Assembly (NCBI GenBank): GCA_033964015.1
Contig: CM066923.1
Location: forward strand, 22,945,086 to 23,009,085
From: Scolanthus callimorphus
Lineage: Eukaryota; Cnidaria; Anthozoa; Actiniaria; Edwardsiidae
Reading direction: 5' to 3'
DNA: 64,000 nucleotides
The notes under the pieces are model-generated. The model had not been told where the DNA came from and searched no databases. It saw only the letters and a program-made list of their open reading frames with translations. A program made the translations under genes and the position numbers. This document shows, piece after piece, positions 9,996-22,203 of this stretch (its first letter is position 1; each line of letters begins with the position of its first letter).

Positions 9996-10904
9996 TGTAT
10001 CAGTCAATTCCAGCGGTGACCATGCCCCCCCCGGGCAACCCCCGGGATTTTGGTCATTTCTAAAATAAAACTGAAAATTCCCCGCCCCCGGGCTAGCAAA
10101 AATGCAAAATACCCCATGGCGGGGAACACAAAAAGCGGGAAAATGCCCCGCCCCCGGGACGAGAAAAAGACGGTAAGATTCCTTTGACTCTGCGTGACAA
10201 AGCTTCACAACAAAAACTTCAACTCCATTCATACTGTCCGAGCATTTATAATGCGTTTTAAATGTACTTTAGTTTTCTCGTCTTTGAACGAGTTCTCATT
10301 TCACTGAAGCGAGACAAAATATAAATAAAGAAGTGAAACTAAGGTATTAGTACAATATCGGTAGACATTCCTAGGCCATTTGCGGTTGTAGCAATTTGGC
10401 TGCAAATTGTCCCCGGAATCTCTCAATGCGAAATTTACCTTTCTATTTGCAGAGCAACTATTTCGCAGTTATGTTACTTGACTTTTTGCGAAATTGGAAC
10501 TCTGTTTATAGTGTCAATTCATTTTTATGTTTTTCCACTGAGACGAAATTGCGAAATCTATTTCTTCTCTATAGAAGACGTTAACTGTGAAATGTGCAAA
10601 TGTGTCAGTCTCCAACGTGGTGTATACGGGCCATGCTCTGCATTATATTTTATGTGGCGTTATTTTCTTGGGACATTGTAACTGCCAATCGATAGTTATT
10701 ATAACTGGTGTTGTAGTTCGCAGAACCCGACGCGCTTGAGATGAGGAAACCAAAATTCCCCACCCCCTCCCCCGGGGAAACACAATTCCCGACCCCGGGG
10801 CCAGGAAAATTTTCAAAATTCCCCACCCAAGGGAAGGCAGTGGTGTGCAAATGCCCCACGGTGTCCCGGGGAGGGGATGGTCACCGCTGGAATTGACTGA
10901 TACA
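9996..10904. mobile_element. Nested Harbinger-type element with TAA target duplication
   Basis: A 909-bp element inside the foldback, bounded by TGTATCAGTCAATTCC and GGAATTGACTGATACA. TAA is duplicated at 9993-9995 and 10905-10907. The empty-site sequence CTGATATAAATGGAG is preserved, inverted, in the opposite arm near 11306-11320, confirming the insertion. GC-rich CCCCGGG blocks lie near both ends. The equivalent nested copy is 47929-48834. Confidence 0.9.
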
Positions 10905-10907
10905 TAA

Positions 10908-11311
10908 ATGGAGAATCTTTTCAGCCTCGTCCATTCGTCCTGAGAGCAATGGCGGCCCCGGCACTAAATCCCGTTCCAAAACACAAACCGTTGAGACATT
11001 TTTTCTCCAGTCGAGGGGTGGGCCAGACATTGTCTCAGGCTCTAGTCACTTCCCGTCCTAGACCCGGTAAAACTTTTGTTGCGCGCGAATGCGTGACCGG
11101 CGAGATAGACTTGATTGATTCAAATCCAATGATCACGCGCAAAAACATTTTACCGGGTCTAGGACGGGAAGTGACTAGAGCCTGAGACAATGTCTGGCCC
11201 ACCCCTCGACTGGAGAAAAAATGTCTCAACGGTTTGTGTTTTGGAACGGGATTTAGTGCCGGGCCGCCATTGCTCTCAGGACGAATGGACGAGGCTGAAA
11301 AGATTCTCCAT
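10908..11311. repeat. Central palindrome of the foldback element
   Basis: A near-perfect inverted repeat from ATGGAGAATC to GATTCTCCAT, including GACGGGAAGTGACTAGAG and its complement, around a short unpaired centre near 11085-11135. It forms the loop-proximal stem of the element. The two 65-78-codon frames in it mirror each other and are not genes. Confidence 0.85.
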
Positions 11312-12218
11312 TTATATCAGCCAGAGAGGGTTTGATTTCCACGAGAAAGGTAAACAACAAAGCTGAATAGTTTTACTTTTATTATGCGAGGTTTGTTTGA
11401 GCAAGCGACGATGATTTTTGGGAAAAAATCGAGGGAAATTTTTGGATCGCTGAGCGTTCTGAATTTTGCAGTTTGCGGCCTTCCAGAACATATAGTAGTG
11501 TGAGAGGTGACAATAAAATTGGCTAAAACTCGCTTAAAAGTGTATTTCTGACCGAATAAATGCTAGTAGTGATTTATTAAAGTACTAAAGGACTAGATAA
11601 GGGTATTTTTCAAACTTTTTTATTTTTCGTAGGTACTCATATTTTAGCGCTCATCGAACTCAGTCAAACTTCACACAGCGACACTATAAAACTGCGAACT
11701 ATCATAACTCTAAAGTTCGCTCAATGATCCTGGGAAGCCTATGGGATGATTATGAGGTTGGTTTTGTACATTCAATCGGCGAGCGTCAAAATCCCTCCAC
11801 GACAATATCGTCTTGCTCTGTATGACAATTGACATTGACCTAGCAACATAATCCCAGATAGTACAATGATATAAAATCCCGGAACATGTCGAAAATGCTT
11901 CGTGCTTTGAGGGAATGCTTCGTGCTTTGAGTCGCATCCGGTGTTTGTTAGTTCACGATTTTTTGGTAACCCGATATCCTTGTATCTCTGTATCTTCGAT
12001 TTTTTGGTAACCCGATATCCTTGTATCTCTGTATCTCTGTATCTCTGTATCTTCGTATCTTGTATCTCGAAATAGTGCAAGCCGTTAGGTTTGTTAGGGC
12101 TGTTAGGTTTGTTGGCTGTTACGGTTGTCAGGCCAACCAGGGCTGTAAGGGCTGTAAGGGCTATAAGGGCTGTAAGACCTGTTAGGGCTGTAAGGGCTGT
12201 CAGGTGTTGATCACAATA

Positions 12219-12376
12219 CAGCGGCGTAGCCAGGAATTTCTGAAGGGGGGGCCAGATAGTGGAAACATGGGACGAAAATGCTCAAATTTCCTCCAGCAAA
12301 TACAGTAAATGTATGGAAAAATTTCTGAGGAAGGGGGGGCCTGAGCCCCCCCTGGACCCCCCTGGCTACGCCCCTG
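12219..12376. mobile_element. CAG..CTG MITE with 5-bp TSD, copy 1
   Basis: A 158-bp element starting CAGCGGCGTAGCCAGG and ending CCTGGCTACGCCCCTG, flanked by an exact CAATA duplication (12214-12218, 12377-12381). The second copy at 19681-19845 has the duplication CAACT. CAG...CTG ends resemble hAT elements, but hAT usually duplicates 8 bp. Confidence 0.85.
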
Positions 12377-12381
12377 CAATA

Positions 12382-14440
12382 TGTGCCCCACCTTTTAGAC
12401 GTGGGAGTAAGGAATGCCTTCCTCCTTGCTGTTTGTCCCTAACAGCAGCCCTATGCTGTTTGGGACTGTTAGGGTTGTTAGGCCTAACAGCAGCCCTAAC
12501 AAGAATTTCCCTGTCCTATTTCTTGACTCATATGACCCCTGAGATAGACAGTTTTAAGCTGTCCCTACACAAATACCATATCTCTCTGCCCAGAGTTTTC
12601 TCGGTCACAAGTGAATTGCTTGATTTCAACACAGAGGGATTGTATAGATTGCATAGAGGCAAGTCTGGGGACCAAAATATCCCCTAATCCCCATATCTTG
12701 CCTCATTTGGTACCTCTCCCTGCAACATATCCGAAAAATATCCCCTAAAATAGCGGGTAATCTTTTTCAACCCTAAAAAAGTTTTCAAATTTTAAATAAA
12801 CTTGATTGGCTTGATTTATGTTATTGCTTGCCACATGTCCCATGGCTTACAGTCAGAATTAGCATGCTCCCTGCTCTTTCCATACAAATACTGTACTTTG
12901 TTTTTATAGAAATTCCATAGGGGTGGGGTCTCTTTTCAATGCCCAGGACAGGGGGGGGGGGGGGGACAATAACTTTCATGATTTATTCAGGACAAAATTT
13001 ATTCCTCAGTGGAAAAAACTGCATTATCTGACAGAATAGTAAGTAGAATAATTTCACAAGATAATATTATTGATAGATACGCCAGAGAAATAAATATCAG
13101 ACATTTTACCAGGATTCTGGGCAATTTTGGCAAAGTGGCCAAAAATCCAATTACTGAAACACTTAGAATTGCTTGCTTGATTTTGGTCTATTTTGGAAAC
13201 AAAATGTATGCCATGAGCAACAAATGAAAAGGAGAAATATAATGTCAAAGTTGTCCACCCTGGAGTACTACAATGAAACTCTATGTCAACCCAATTCTAT
13301 AAAAACTCTCAGCTGTATATTGAAACAGGTTGCCATCTAGATTTTATAATGGAAATAACCCAAGTTCCTAATGCATGCAGACCCTTCAAAAGATATTGGA
13401 CCAGACACTATTACTCCTGGCCATACGGGTGTTAAGCAGAAGGCTGCAATGTCCAAAGTGTTCCAAATACATAACTCCATATTATGGGTGGAGCAATTTT
13501 TTAGAAGGGTCTGAAATTCATGAAGTTTCAGGTTTACAAGATGTCCAGAAAGGCAAAAAAGGGTACTTGAATTTCACCTAATTGCACTTAAAATACTGAA
13601 AAAAATGGTTTTTTTTTTTTGGGGGGGGGGGGGGGGGAAATAGAAATGAGACAGAAAAACAAAATAATTTTGGTTGAGGGGCATGCTCCCCCTGAGAAAA
13701 GTTTGAAAAACTTGGATCAAGATACATCTATTGGGTTTTAGAAAACAATGAAACTACGGCGGAAACATATAACAGAGGCTCTCTTTATTCTGATCCAACA
13801 GAAATGGGAAAACGTTCTATGCACTCTGCTGGCTTTCCTTTGAGCAAGGAAAATATTATAGATGAATCAAATTTAACTTATATTTGACTGGGTGGAAGAT
13901 TTTCAAGAAATAAATTATAATAGATAAGTTAGCTATCAATAGATAGAATAAAGTAATCAATTCTATAATTTAATGAATGGCCAAAACACAGTTGAAAGTC
14001 TGATCATCTTTTCTAAATCGTACGGCCGAGGAATCAAATTTCCTGAAGAGATCATCTAGTCAGAGAAAATATTTCTCATAAAACAAAAAAACATTCTTAC
14101 CAATTAAGAGCTTGCAGTTTAGTCCACTTCATACTGAATGTTTGTCCAACTCCAGCGAACAGTGAGTTTCCAATCCACACCGCACCCTTATATACGTGAC
14201 TTTCAAAGCTATTCCATGTCTAGGGAGCTGAAGAACCCACAAAACACGGCAAAACACGAAAACTCCCGCGCTCGATTTGGGCGCCATTGTTGTTGTACTG
14301 TAAACTCGTGACAAACGTTTTCAGTTCCTGTGAATTCAGCTATAGCCCTGACACTTTCGCATTCAGTGGAGAAGTAGAACATGTGTCTAATTAAATAGAA
14401 TTGCAGCCTGTAATTTTTCCTCGTGAAAACGACTCCAAAA
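12382..14440. other. Gene-free stretch with homopolymer runs
   Basis: More CCTAACAGC units to about 12505. A G run lies at 12951-12965, and a T run followed by a G run at 13609-13637. ORFs are short and show no domain. The minus-strand ATG frame at 14129-14314 has no supporting feature. Confidence 0.5.
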
Positions 14441-14600
14441 CTCGAAAATAAACGGGCAGGCTATCGTGTGTGACTATAACTCTTGCCGGTTCGGGTCACG
14501 TGGTGGTCATGAGCAAAGACGTTTGTGTTTTCGGTGAACAGAAATCCAATTATACCACGCTCGGTGTCGGCGCTCGCCAGGCGTTGTGTCGTTCAAGGGC

Positions 14601-14935
14601 TGTCGGAAAAACGAAGATGGGAAAAACGAAGATGGAAGACCTAAGAGGCCTCTTCGTTTTTCCGTTCGGAAAAACGAAGACCCCCATGAAATGTGACCCT
14701 CGTATGTATATTTTCTTTACTAGCGTGTTTCAACAATTTTAACTCAGTGTAAGAAAACTAATCTACCCTCTCTCTTTGTAATTCGGGCTGCTCGCAGTCA
14801 TTTAGGAACTCTCAGCGCATTATTGGAGAAAAAAATATTTAGGGTCTTCGTTTTTCCAAACGGAAAAACGAAGACCCCCTCTTCGTTTTTCCAAACGGAA
14901 AAACGAAGACCCCATGAAATATGACTGTATTTACG
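14601..14935. repeat. Left-arm GGAAAAACGAAGA hairpin repeats
   Basis: Repeated palindromes of the type GGTCTTCGTTTTTCC and GGAAAAACGAAGACC, separated by a spacer ending AATAATGCGC in complement. The same unit occurs about three times in tandem in the right arm. Frames through it are spurious. Confidence 0.85.
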
Positions 14936-15112
14936 CTCATGTCATCGGATTGTCTGTAAATTTGTCGATCAGTTGGCTCTATCTGTTATTTACTGAGGCC
15001 CGCAATCAATGGACAGGGTTTTTTATTTCCACAGGGAGGGTTGCTACTTCATGTAACCTTAATATAATGTTTCCTATACTGTGTTTCCCATATAGTGTGT
15101 CTTATACTGTGA

Positions 15113-15745
15113 TTCCATGTGCTCCCATGTACTCCATGAGCTCCCCTGTATTCCCATGTAATCCCATGTACTCCCCTGTACTCCCATGTACTCTATCTGC
15201 TCCCCTGCACTCCCATGTACTACCATGTACTCCTCTGTACTGCCATGTACTCCCCTGCATTCCAATGTGCTCCCCTGTACTCCCATGTACTCCCATGTGC
15301 CCCCCCTGTATTCCCATGTGCACCCCTGTATTCCCATGTGCTCCCCTGTATTCCCATGTGCTCCCCTGTACTCCCATGTACTCCCCTGTACTTCCATGTG
15401 CTCCCATATACTCACCTGTATTCCCATGTGTTCTGCTGTACTCCCCTGTATTCCCATGTGCTCCCCTGTATTCCCATGTGCTCCCCTGTATTCCCATGTG
15501 CTCCCCTGCACTCCCATGTGCTCCCCTGTACTCCCTGTACTCCCCTGTACTCCCCTGTACTCCCCTGTATTCCCTTGTGTTCTCATGTGCTCCCATGTAT
15601 TCCCATGTGCTCCCATGTACTCCCATGTGCTCCTATATGCTCCTGTGTGCTCCCCTGGACTCCCATATACTCCCATGTCATCCCATGTACTTCGCTGTAC
15701 TCCTCTACTCCCACGTCTTCCCATGTGCTCCCGTACTTCCATGTG
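15113..15745. repeat. 10-bp minisatellite (YTCCCMTGTR), left block
   Basis: Alternating 10-mers such as TTCCCATGTG and CTCCCCTGTA make a 20-bp unit. Because the unit contains no stop in most frames, both strands show long artificial frames of up to 281 codons. These should not be annotated as genes. Confidence 0.95.
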
Positions 15746-15749
15746 ATAA

Positions 15750-16235
15750 AAAGCTGTGAATTTAGTTTTCTCTTGAAATCAAAATCTGTGAATTTTCCTT
15801 GATTCAATGTTTTATTTAATTTGATTTTCATCGTATAAGCATGGTTCTCCAACACTAGCTTGGATTTTCATTATTGTTATTAACTTGTTAATTTTTCAGG
15901 CACATCATTTCAGTATTTAGGGGTGACGGAAGCAATGGGATGAGAGGACTCGATGTAATTATGATTGGGGGGAGGGGACAGGCCCCCCAATACTGATAGT
16001 GGCCAACAGCAATAAAACCTGAATATTCTGCAAGTAATATTTACTCTAATTTGCTGCAAAATTCAAGGTGAAAACTCCTAAAAGATACCACAAACTTCGA
16101 TTTCTTACCCCTCAAAGATACTGCACCCCACCTAGTAATATGTGAGAAACCTGCAACAATTCTACACAGTACTTCTACGTTTAAAGATTGAATTTGTACA
16201 TTGAGCCATCATGAGATTTTACCTTTTCCATAGCT
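15750..16235. other. Gene-free spacer in the left arm
   Basis: AT-rich with no gene. It contains a GGGGGGAGGGGACAGGCCCC stretch near 15966. Confidence 0.4.
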
Positions 16236-16372
16236 TAGGGAGCATTCATAATTTATCTAGAGGGGGGGGCCTATGACGATTTCCTAATTTTTTTCTTTTC
16301 ATTTTTTGAAGCCCCCCCTGATGATCTCAGGGGGAGCTTCAAAATAAATTGATAAATTATGAACGCTCCCTA
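16236..16372. mobile_element. Small MITE, TTAGGGAGC termini
   Basis: Bounded by TTAGGGAGCATTCATAATTT and its complement, with a G-rich and C-rich pair inside. It separates the two oppositely oriented minisatellite blocks. Confidence 0.75.
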
Positions 16373-16382
16373 ACTACTGGCA

Positions 16383-16740
16383 TGTACTCCCCTGTACTAG
16401 CCCATATTAAGGTTACATGAAGTAGCAACTTGCAGGAGTATATGGGAGTCCAGGGGAGCACATGGGAGCATATGGGAGCACATGTGAGTACAGGGAGCAC
16501 ATGGGAATACATGGGAGCACATGGGAACACAAGGGAATACAGGGGAGTACATGGGAGCACATGGGAGTACATGGGAATATATGGGAGCACATGGGAATAC
16601 AGGGGGGCACATGGGAGTACATGGGAATACAGGGGAGTACATGGGAATACAGGGGAGTACAGGGGAGCACATGGGAATACAGGGGAGTACATGGGAGCAC
16701 ATGGGAATACCGGGAGTACATGTGAGTACATGTAGTCCAG
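16383..16740. repeat. 10-bp minisatellite, inverted block
   Basis: The same repeat as 15113-15745 on the opposite strand (GGGAGTACAGGGGAGCACAT), so the two blocks could form a large hairpin. A short version occurs at 26112-26225 in the right arm. All frames over it are repeat artefacts. Confidence 0.9.
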
Positions 16741-16884
16741 GAGCTAATTCCCCAGAAGGCCTTATTTAAGGAGTTAGCACAACCCACCGTACAGAAAAGG
16801 TTTGACCCCGGATTTACAAAGACTGATAACTGGTCTTCAACATTAGGTACTATGTGGTCACGAAATGTGGTGCACACGTCATCT

Positions 16885-19150
16885 TACGAAGGCTTCTTTA
16901 CTTGAAGTCCATACTCGGCGCGAAAACGAGGTTGGCGACAATTAAGGCTAATATTTCGCTAACATTTGGTGAATTGGCTTTATAATCACCCGCAGTGAAA
17001 CGTCAGCATAACATAACACATTCTTAGATAAAAAGCACTCTGAAATCGTGGTCACGTGATACATCACGTGATCAAATCACGAAAGAATAGAGCATTAAAA
17101 CGCATTTAACAGACTTTCAAATGTAATAAATATCTACACAAGTTGTATATTTCAAAAATTATGTGTGCATATTAAGAAACTGTTCATAAGACAACTTTCT
17201 ACGAGTTAAAAATTTTGCCAGAACGAAGCATGTGTCCTGTCTACGCGATTTCCCTGCGTCTGTATTCAAGCGCACGTGCCCGCATGGAAACGAGGCTGAA
17301 TGCATCTTTCTCTACAACAAAGCACATATAGCTTAGAAAAGCTTAACAACTGAACAGTTTGAAAGGTTGTATAATCAGCAAGGTTTTGGCGAAACATTGA
17401 TCGCCATCAAGCCTGTATGTAGAGAGGATATGGCGCAATTGATCACGTGACACAAGGTAAGGGCCACGGTGAGTATATTATGCTTACAGCCAGGACGGTG
17501 TATAAATACTATTGTAACGACTTTTTTCCGTGTGAAGAATTTGAACACAATTTTAAAAGCTTCATATTTTATTCATTGGAAGCAACTTAGTAATTATATG
17601 AGAAACATGTTTTCAAAGGACTAGGCCATGACAACATACACTGTTCATGCGACCTGGCCTTGAGCACCTCTTCCCGCCAATTTTGTCACTGAATAGTACA
17701 ACCAACTATTTCAGTCGTACAGCAACTTTGGAAAGTTTTGAATTCGTTAAGTGGTTATGAAAATATTTTCCTTTTGAAAATGTAAAAAAAGTTTCTTTCA
17801 TTTTTCACAAAATGTAGTCTTTTTTAACTGCAGTTATTTGCATATTTATTTGCATGGCAATGGACAATTCTCTCAACGACTCAACTATTCTGTCTGTAAG
17901 TAACTTAAGTACCGAGCAAGCAATTTTTTCGTCGGTATTTTACCCAGCGTTTGGTATATCGACTAGCTAACTAGAAATGCGGTAATAATTGCTAGGGGCC
18001 CTATCGACAACACATTTACTTGGACGTCACAACTCGTGTTCGCTAGAATAGAATCTTAGAATCTTGACTCAACACAAGCCGGTAGTTTGTTTCTTCGCCT
18101 TCGCTTCAGCGAATGAAATAAGCTTAACAAGTGCTTGAAACGTTGTTTTCTTTCTCGCGTTTTAGTTAACTGGAAAACTCCGAGCTATCCTGTCCCGATT
18201 GTGGCCCCTAGCTTTTCACCCAAAGTTTGGTTTACCGTAAATAACTTAGTTACCCGAAGTTTGGTATAACTTTTTAGCTTGAGTTCATTTTGACAGGCAC
18301 GCTCTAATATCCTGTCAGAAAACACAAACCTCTGATTTTCGGCTTTTTCGAGCACACTGTCACTGGGCTTTCATAATTTGTCAATTTCTTACCTGAACAA
18401 TGGAAGAAGATAAAGAAGACAAACACTCAGAGCTCCATAAAGAGTGTGACTTAAAAAAAGTAGAACAGAAGACCTCTCCATATGTTGATTATTTCATTTA
18501 GCTCACGATGTACAATAAACTTAAGCGTTGTTGTGCGATGGTTTCTTCGGAAAAAAGCACATGTTGAAAGCACAGTATCAACGGTGCCTTTGTGCTGTCA
18601 GTTCTTATAAATGCCTACATTCCTATCCAGTTTGTCTACATGATGGTTCACACCCTTTTCTGTGAAGCTAGCACGTTTCAGTATCCGGATGTCTCCATAG
18701 AAGAAGGTTTTGTGTTCCGCCATCTTCGCATTCAAATCCAGTTCTAGAATGTTTTGAAGTTTTTCAAGACTTTCGATGACAATGGAACTGAATTATCTGC
18801 AGTTTGCAATTAAAACGGCCCCGAATATTTCCTCATAGCTTCTGATGCAATTGTATCAAGTCTTCCTTCCGCAATATCTGTAAATCTGATTGAAAGATTC
18901 AGTACTTCCTTCGTTTTACAAAAAGCATGTTTGATTGAAGGCAGTACATGCCTCACGCGTGGAGATGGTGGGGCTAGCCATGCGACATTTTTGGGGGGAG
19001 GGGTAGGGATTACAATATTTTTGTCCACAGTTTTTTTTAAATCCTCTACTCGGTGTACGGCTATTATTTTTCACAGTACGAAGAGATGCAGGGAGACCAG
19101 TAAAAACCGCCCGGATAGACTGAAAACGACCATTCAACTTTTCGCGGTGA
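16885..19150. other. Gene-free interior of the 12.7-kb element
   Basis: No convincing gene. CACGTGATACATCACGTGATC near 17053 is a cluster of CACGTG-type palindromes, and TCACGTGA recurs near 17443, 25157 and 25797. A 32-codon frame at 18401-18502 has no support. Minus-strand frames at 18810-19161 have no recognised domain. Confidence 0.4.
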
Positions 19151-19154
19151 GGGG

Positions 19155-20839
19155 AGGGCACTTTATTCCATGATTCTTTGCATGGGAGGCTTTTATATCG
19201 CCCTGAACTATCTGGCGCTTATTGGGAAGAAGTATTCAATTCTGGACTAGAATATATTCTCATAGAGTCTGGCCGTCTATGCTGTTGGCACAACGGCATC
19301 TTTACTTCAAGGCAAATCATACAATAGAGGCATGCGGGCGCACAAGCTTGTAATGGAAGCACTGTTTCGTCTTCTCTGGAAAGCATTTGCAGAATGGCTA
19401 GGAAGGCAGCAGAATAGCTCGTTTCATTCTACAGAGATGGCCTCCAAGATCCTAGAATGCCGACAGAACTTCAGGGAAGATCAGTTTATCCAGAACTGGG
19501 AAACCTTTATCAAGTTCCTTCGAAACCACTTACACGTCTTTTTCCAGTTCCTCTCGGAATGCAAATCTAAGTCCAAAGTCTTCTGCTTCTGGGAAGAGTA
19601 CATTTCCATGATCTTGATACTTCTACAGTTCGTTAAAGCGCGAGCGCAGCGGGAACTGGGAACTCCACCTGTCTTCAACTCAGGGCGTAGCCAGGGGGGG
19701 GGGGGGGGGGTACAGGGGGCCCGGGCCCCCCCTTTCTCGGAAATTTCCCATACGTTTACTGTATTTGCTGGAGAAAATTTGCGCATTTTCGTCCCATGTT
19801 TTCACTATCCGGCCCCCCCTTCAGAAATTCCTGGCTACGCCGCTGCAACTGCAGCCATGGTCCCACACTTCTTCTCGATGGATAGGATTAGCTATGCCAG
19901 ATGGCTGCCAGTATACCTGGCAGACATGCATCTTCTTCCAGACAAGCACCCAAGTGTACGTACATACAGCGTCAGTCACAGTGGAAACCGCTTCTCCAAG
20001 GTAAGGGCAGATATGGCACTGGAACAGTCGATCAATTTAGACAGTAAGTCGCAGGGAGGGATAGTTGGTATCAGCAACAAGGAGAAGGCAGTCGAACGCT
20101 GGTTTCTTGCGTGCCATGACAGGGCGGGTGTCACCAAGCTTGAAAAGAAATGTGTGATATGGATAGAAGCGACCGAGTCGGCACGCACAAAGAGGAAGGG
20201 AGAAGTAGGATCGCCCGTGACGAGGAGGATGTTCACAAGATCGAACAAATATTTGACTCTGGACTGTTGAAGAATCCTTTTGATATAGAAGATGATGAAG
20301 GTGACGAGTAGATCCCTTTGTTTAATCTTGCATCAGGTTTTGTGCTTCCGGACGATGCCGCAAATGAACTTCTGGGCGCGACGGAAGCAGGCGGACGTAG
20401 CATGTTACACTTCGCGACCGCAAGAATGAACAGTACCGCGACAAATGTTTGGGCCCCGATCAAGAAACTCAACATCAAGACGTTCTCTTCCGTCAATAAG
20501 ACCCCTTCGACTGGAAAGAAGAAAACGCTGGAAGCCTTGAACACCGAGGAGGATGTGTTTGGCCGACTGTTGGTGGTAGCGGGAAACCGTGATATTGATT
20601 TGAAGGAGGTCTTATCGCATGAATTGACTAATGTGCCGAGTGCCATAGTCCATGCCGATGGTACACTCAGGAAAAACACCAAGAGCGCCTTCCTCCAGAT
20701 TCTTGAAGCAGACATCAGAAGTCCAACAAATATCCCCCACTCCCCTCTACCGACGGCATTCTTAATCGATGGCATGGCTCTCATCCAAGTGGTAAAAGCA
20801 GCAGGTGCCTCGACGTTCGGTGACATGGCAGCTAAATAC
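19155..20839 (+). pseudogene. Relic of a multi-copy protein family (MALEQSINLDSKS motif)
   Basis: In shifting frames this encodes MGGFYIALNYLALIGKKY (about 19170-19240), LEYILIESG, VGTTASLLQGKSYNRG and RAHKLVMEALFRLLWKAF (19275-19390). Then come RISYARWLPVYLADMHLLP (19880-19940), MALEQSINLDSKSQGGI (20010-20062), a frame change near 20215, IEQIFDSGLLKNPF, a TAG at 20309, LASGFVLPDDAANELLGA and FLIDGMALIQVVKAAG (20760-20810). I recognise this order of motifs from large uncharacterised gene families in cnidarian genomes. The DGMALIQ and RVDLVV segments suggest a PIN/FEN-like nuclease fold, which is inference. It carries several frameshifts, a stop and two transposon insertions (19681 and 20840), and coding resumes at 22204. 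Confidence 0.75.
19681..19845. mobile_element. CAG..CTG MITE with 5-bp TSD, copy 2
   Basis: Starts CAGGGCGTAGCCAGG and ends CCTGGCTACGCCGCTG, flanked by an exact CAACT duplication (19676-19680, 19846-19850). It interrupts the protein-family relic. An internal poly-G run may be of uncertain length. Confidence 0.85.
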
Positions 20840-22203
20840 TACGATGGACGAGAAGGGCCACTTCAGACTTCAGACTTCAGACTTCAGACTTCAGACTTCA
20901 GACTTCAGACTTCAGACTTCAGACTTCAGACTTCAGATAATGAAATTGTCTGATTTACCTGATTATTATTTTTAAGAAGACCCGCCGAACACCCGGCCGC
21001 AAGATAGTAATAGGATAAAGAAGCATACAATATTTATCCGTAGATGTTCAGGCAAGCCTGTGGCCGCGTAGCACTAAGTGCTAAGTTCAACAGAGTGGAG
21101 ATAAGGAATTAACCTTGTGTGAAAGCTGAAGTGCTAATGAAATATCCCATGTGTGCTTCTGAGCTAGCCCTAGTAAGCGGAGAAAGAGAAAAAATCTCTG
21201 ACCCCCGAGAGGGATTTATCCAATTACAATAAAATGAACTAGTTTATTTACCCGTGAATAAATTCGCTCGTGCCTTCTCCAGTCGATGACAATACAAATT
21301 GTTTAATATTTATACATGAATTGCCAATGCAAGAATTGTCTTTGTAGAAAACGTTTCTGGTGTAGGTGCCTGTTTTTTCTTGGCGCACGCACTTGAAAAT
21401 ATAATTCACAGCTTTTTTGTTCAAAAAACTACATTGCGATGTTTGGGCGCAAAGACCCATGACTAAAATTTTAGAATGCAGTTTGGATGTATTTCAAGAA
21501 ATCTTTGACTTCCTAATTATTTTCTAATACAAATACTGCCAGGCATTTATTTCAAGCAAAAATCCATTGAGGAGCTCGGCGAGATCACTTTTTTGCTAAA
21601 CAAAGCCTAAAACAGCATTATTTGCCCGGGTTTGACTACAAATTGTAAAAACAAAACTAATTCAACTTAAATGGACGCGGCTCCTGTTAAATGAAATGGT
21701 CTAAATTTCAAGCTTTCATTCACGGAAAATTTAGCTTTCTTTTGCGAAGCAACGACGACAAACATGGCGGACGGCGCCCCGGACGGCGTCTCCCCGCGCT
21801 AAAGAAAATGCCTGAATGGCAGCTTCTCTCCTCGCATCGATTTCAAAAACTAACATCATCCTGCAACCCTGAGAGTAGTATGTATCACATCCACGGTGGC
21901 AGTTAGCGAGTAGTATGTATCACATCCACGGTGGCAGTTAGCTCGACAGTCTGAAGTCTGAGGTCTGCTGTCTGCAGTCTGAAGTCTGCAGTCTGAAGTC
22001 TGAAGTCTGATTTTTGCGGCCCATCGGCACAAAAACAACGATGAGTAAATTAAAAAGAATAGATGTGTATGCTTCTTTATCCTAATATTGCTATCTCAGG
22101 TGTTGCGCGCTTCTTATTCTAAAGGAATCAGGTAAATCAGACAATTTCATTATCTCTGAAGTCTGAAGTATGAAGTTTGAAGTGGCCCTTCTCGTCCATC
22201 GTA
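20840..22203. mobile_element. 1.36-kb TIR element with 6-bp TSD and ACTTCAG tandem ends
   Basis: Bounded by TACGATGGACGAGAAGGGCC and its complement, with an exact AAATAC duplication (20834-20839, 22204-22209). Removing it restores a continuous codon series in the surrounding relic. Tandem ACTTCAG units follow the left end (20862-20935) and the complementary CTGAAGT units lie in the right part (21950-22010, 22155-22185). A 35-bp segment is directly duplicated at 21870-21940. No transposase is visible. Confidence 0.85.

Larger units (their letters stand above)
8502..12083. mobile_element. 3.58-kb foldback transposon, GATACAG-type termini, copy 1
   Basis: Bounded by GGCTTGCACTATTTCGAG and CTCGAAATAGTGCAAGCC, with the 10-bp direct repeat GTTAGGTTTG at 8492-8501 and 12084-12093. 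Subterminal AGATACAG tandem repeats sit just inside each end. The arms are inverted copies of each other. The left arm has about 690 bp absent from the right (8867-9557), and a nested 909-bp element lies at 9996-10904. ORFs inside are short and show no transposase, so the element looks non-autonomous. Nearly identical in inverse orientation to 46751-50325. An 8-10-bp duplication with tandem-repeat termini suggests MULE/Foldback type (inferred). Confidence 0.9.

Noticed and set aside
9972..10232. 86-codon frame present in both foldback copies
   Set aside because: It lies over the GC-rich end of the nested element; its presence twice reflects transposon copying, and it has no recognisable motif.
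14446..14596. Exon-like frame with GSGHVVVMSKDVCVFG next to the 12.7-kb element
   Set aside because: Codon-like composition and an AG upstream are suggestive, but no partner exon or known domain could be tied to it.
14914..15802. Long overlapping frames (up to 281 codons, Cys/Pro-rich) on both strands
   Set aside because: Products of a 10-bp tandem repeat without stop codons; all frames are open together, which no real gene requires.
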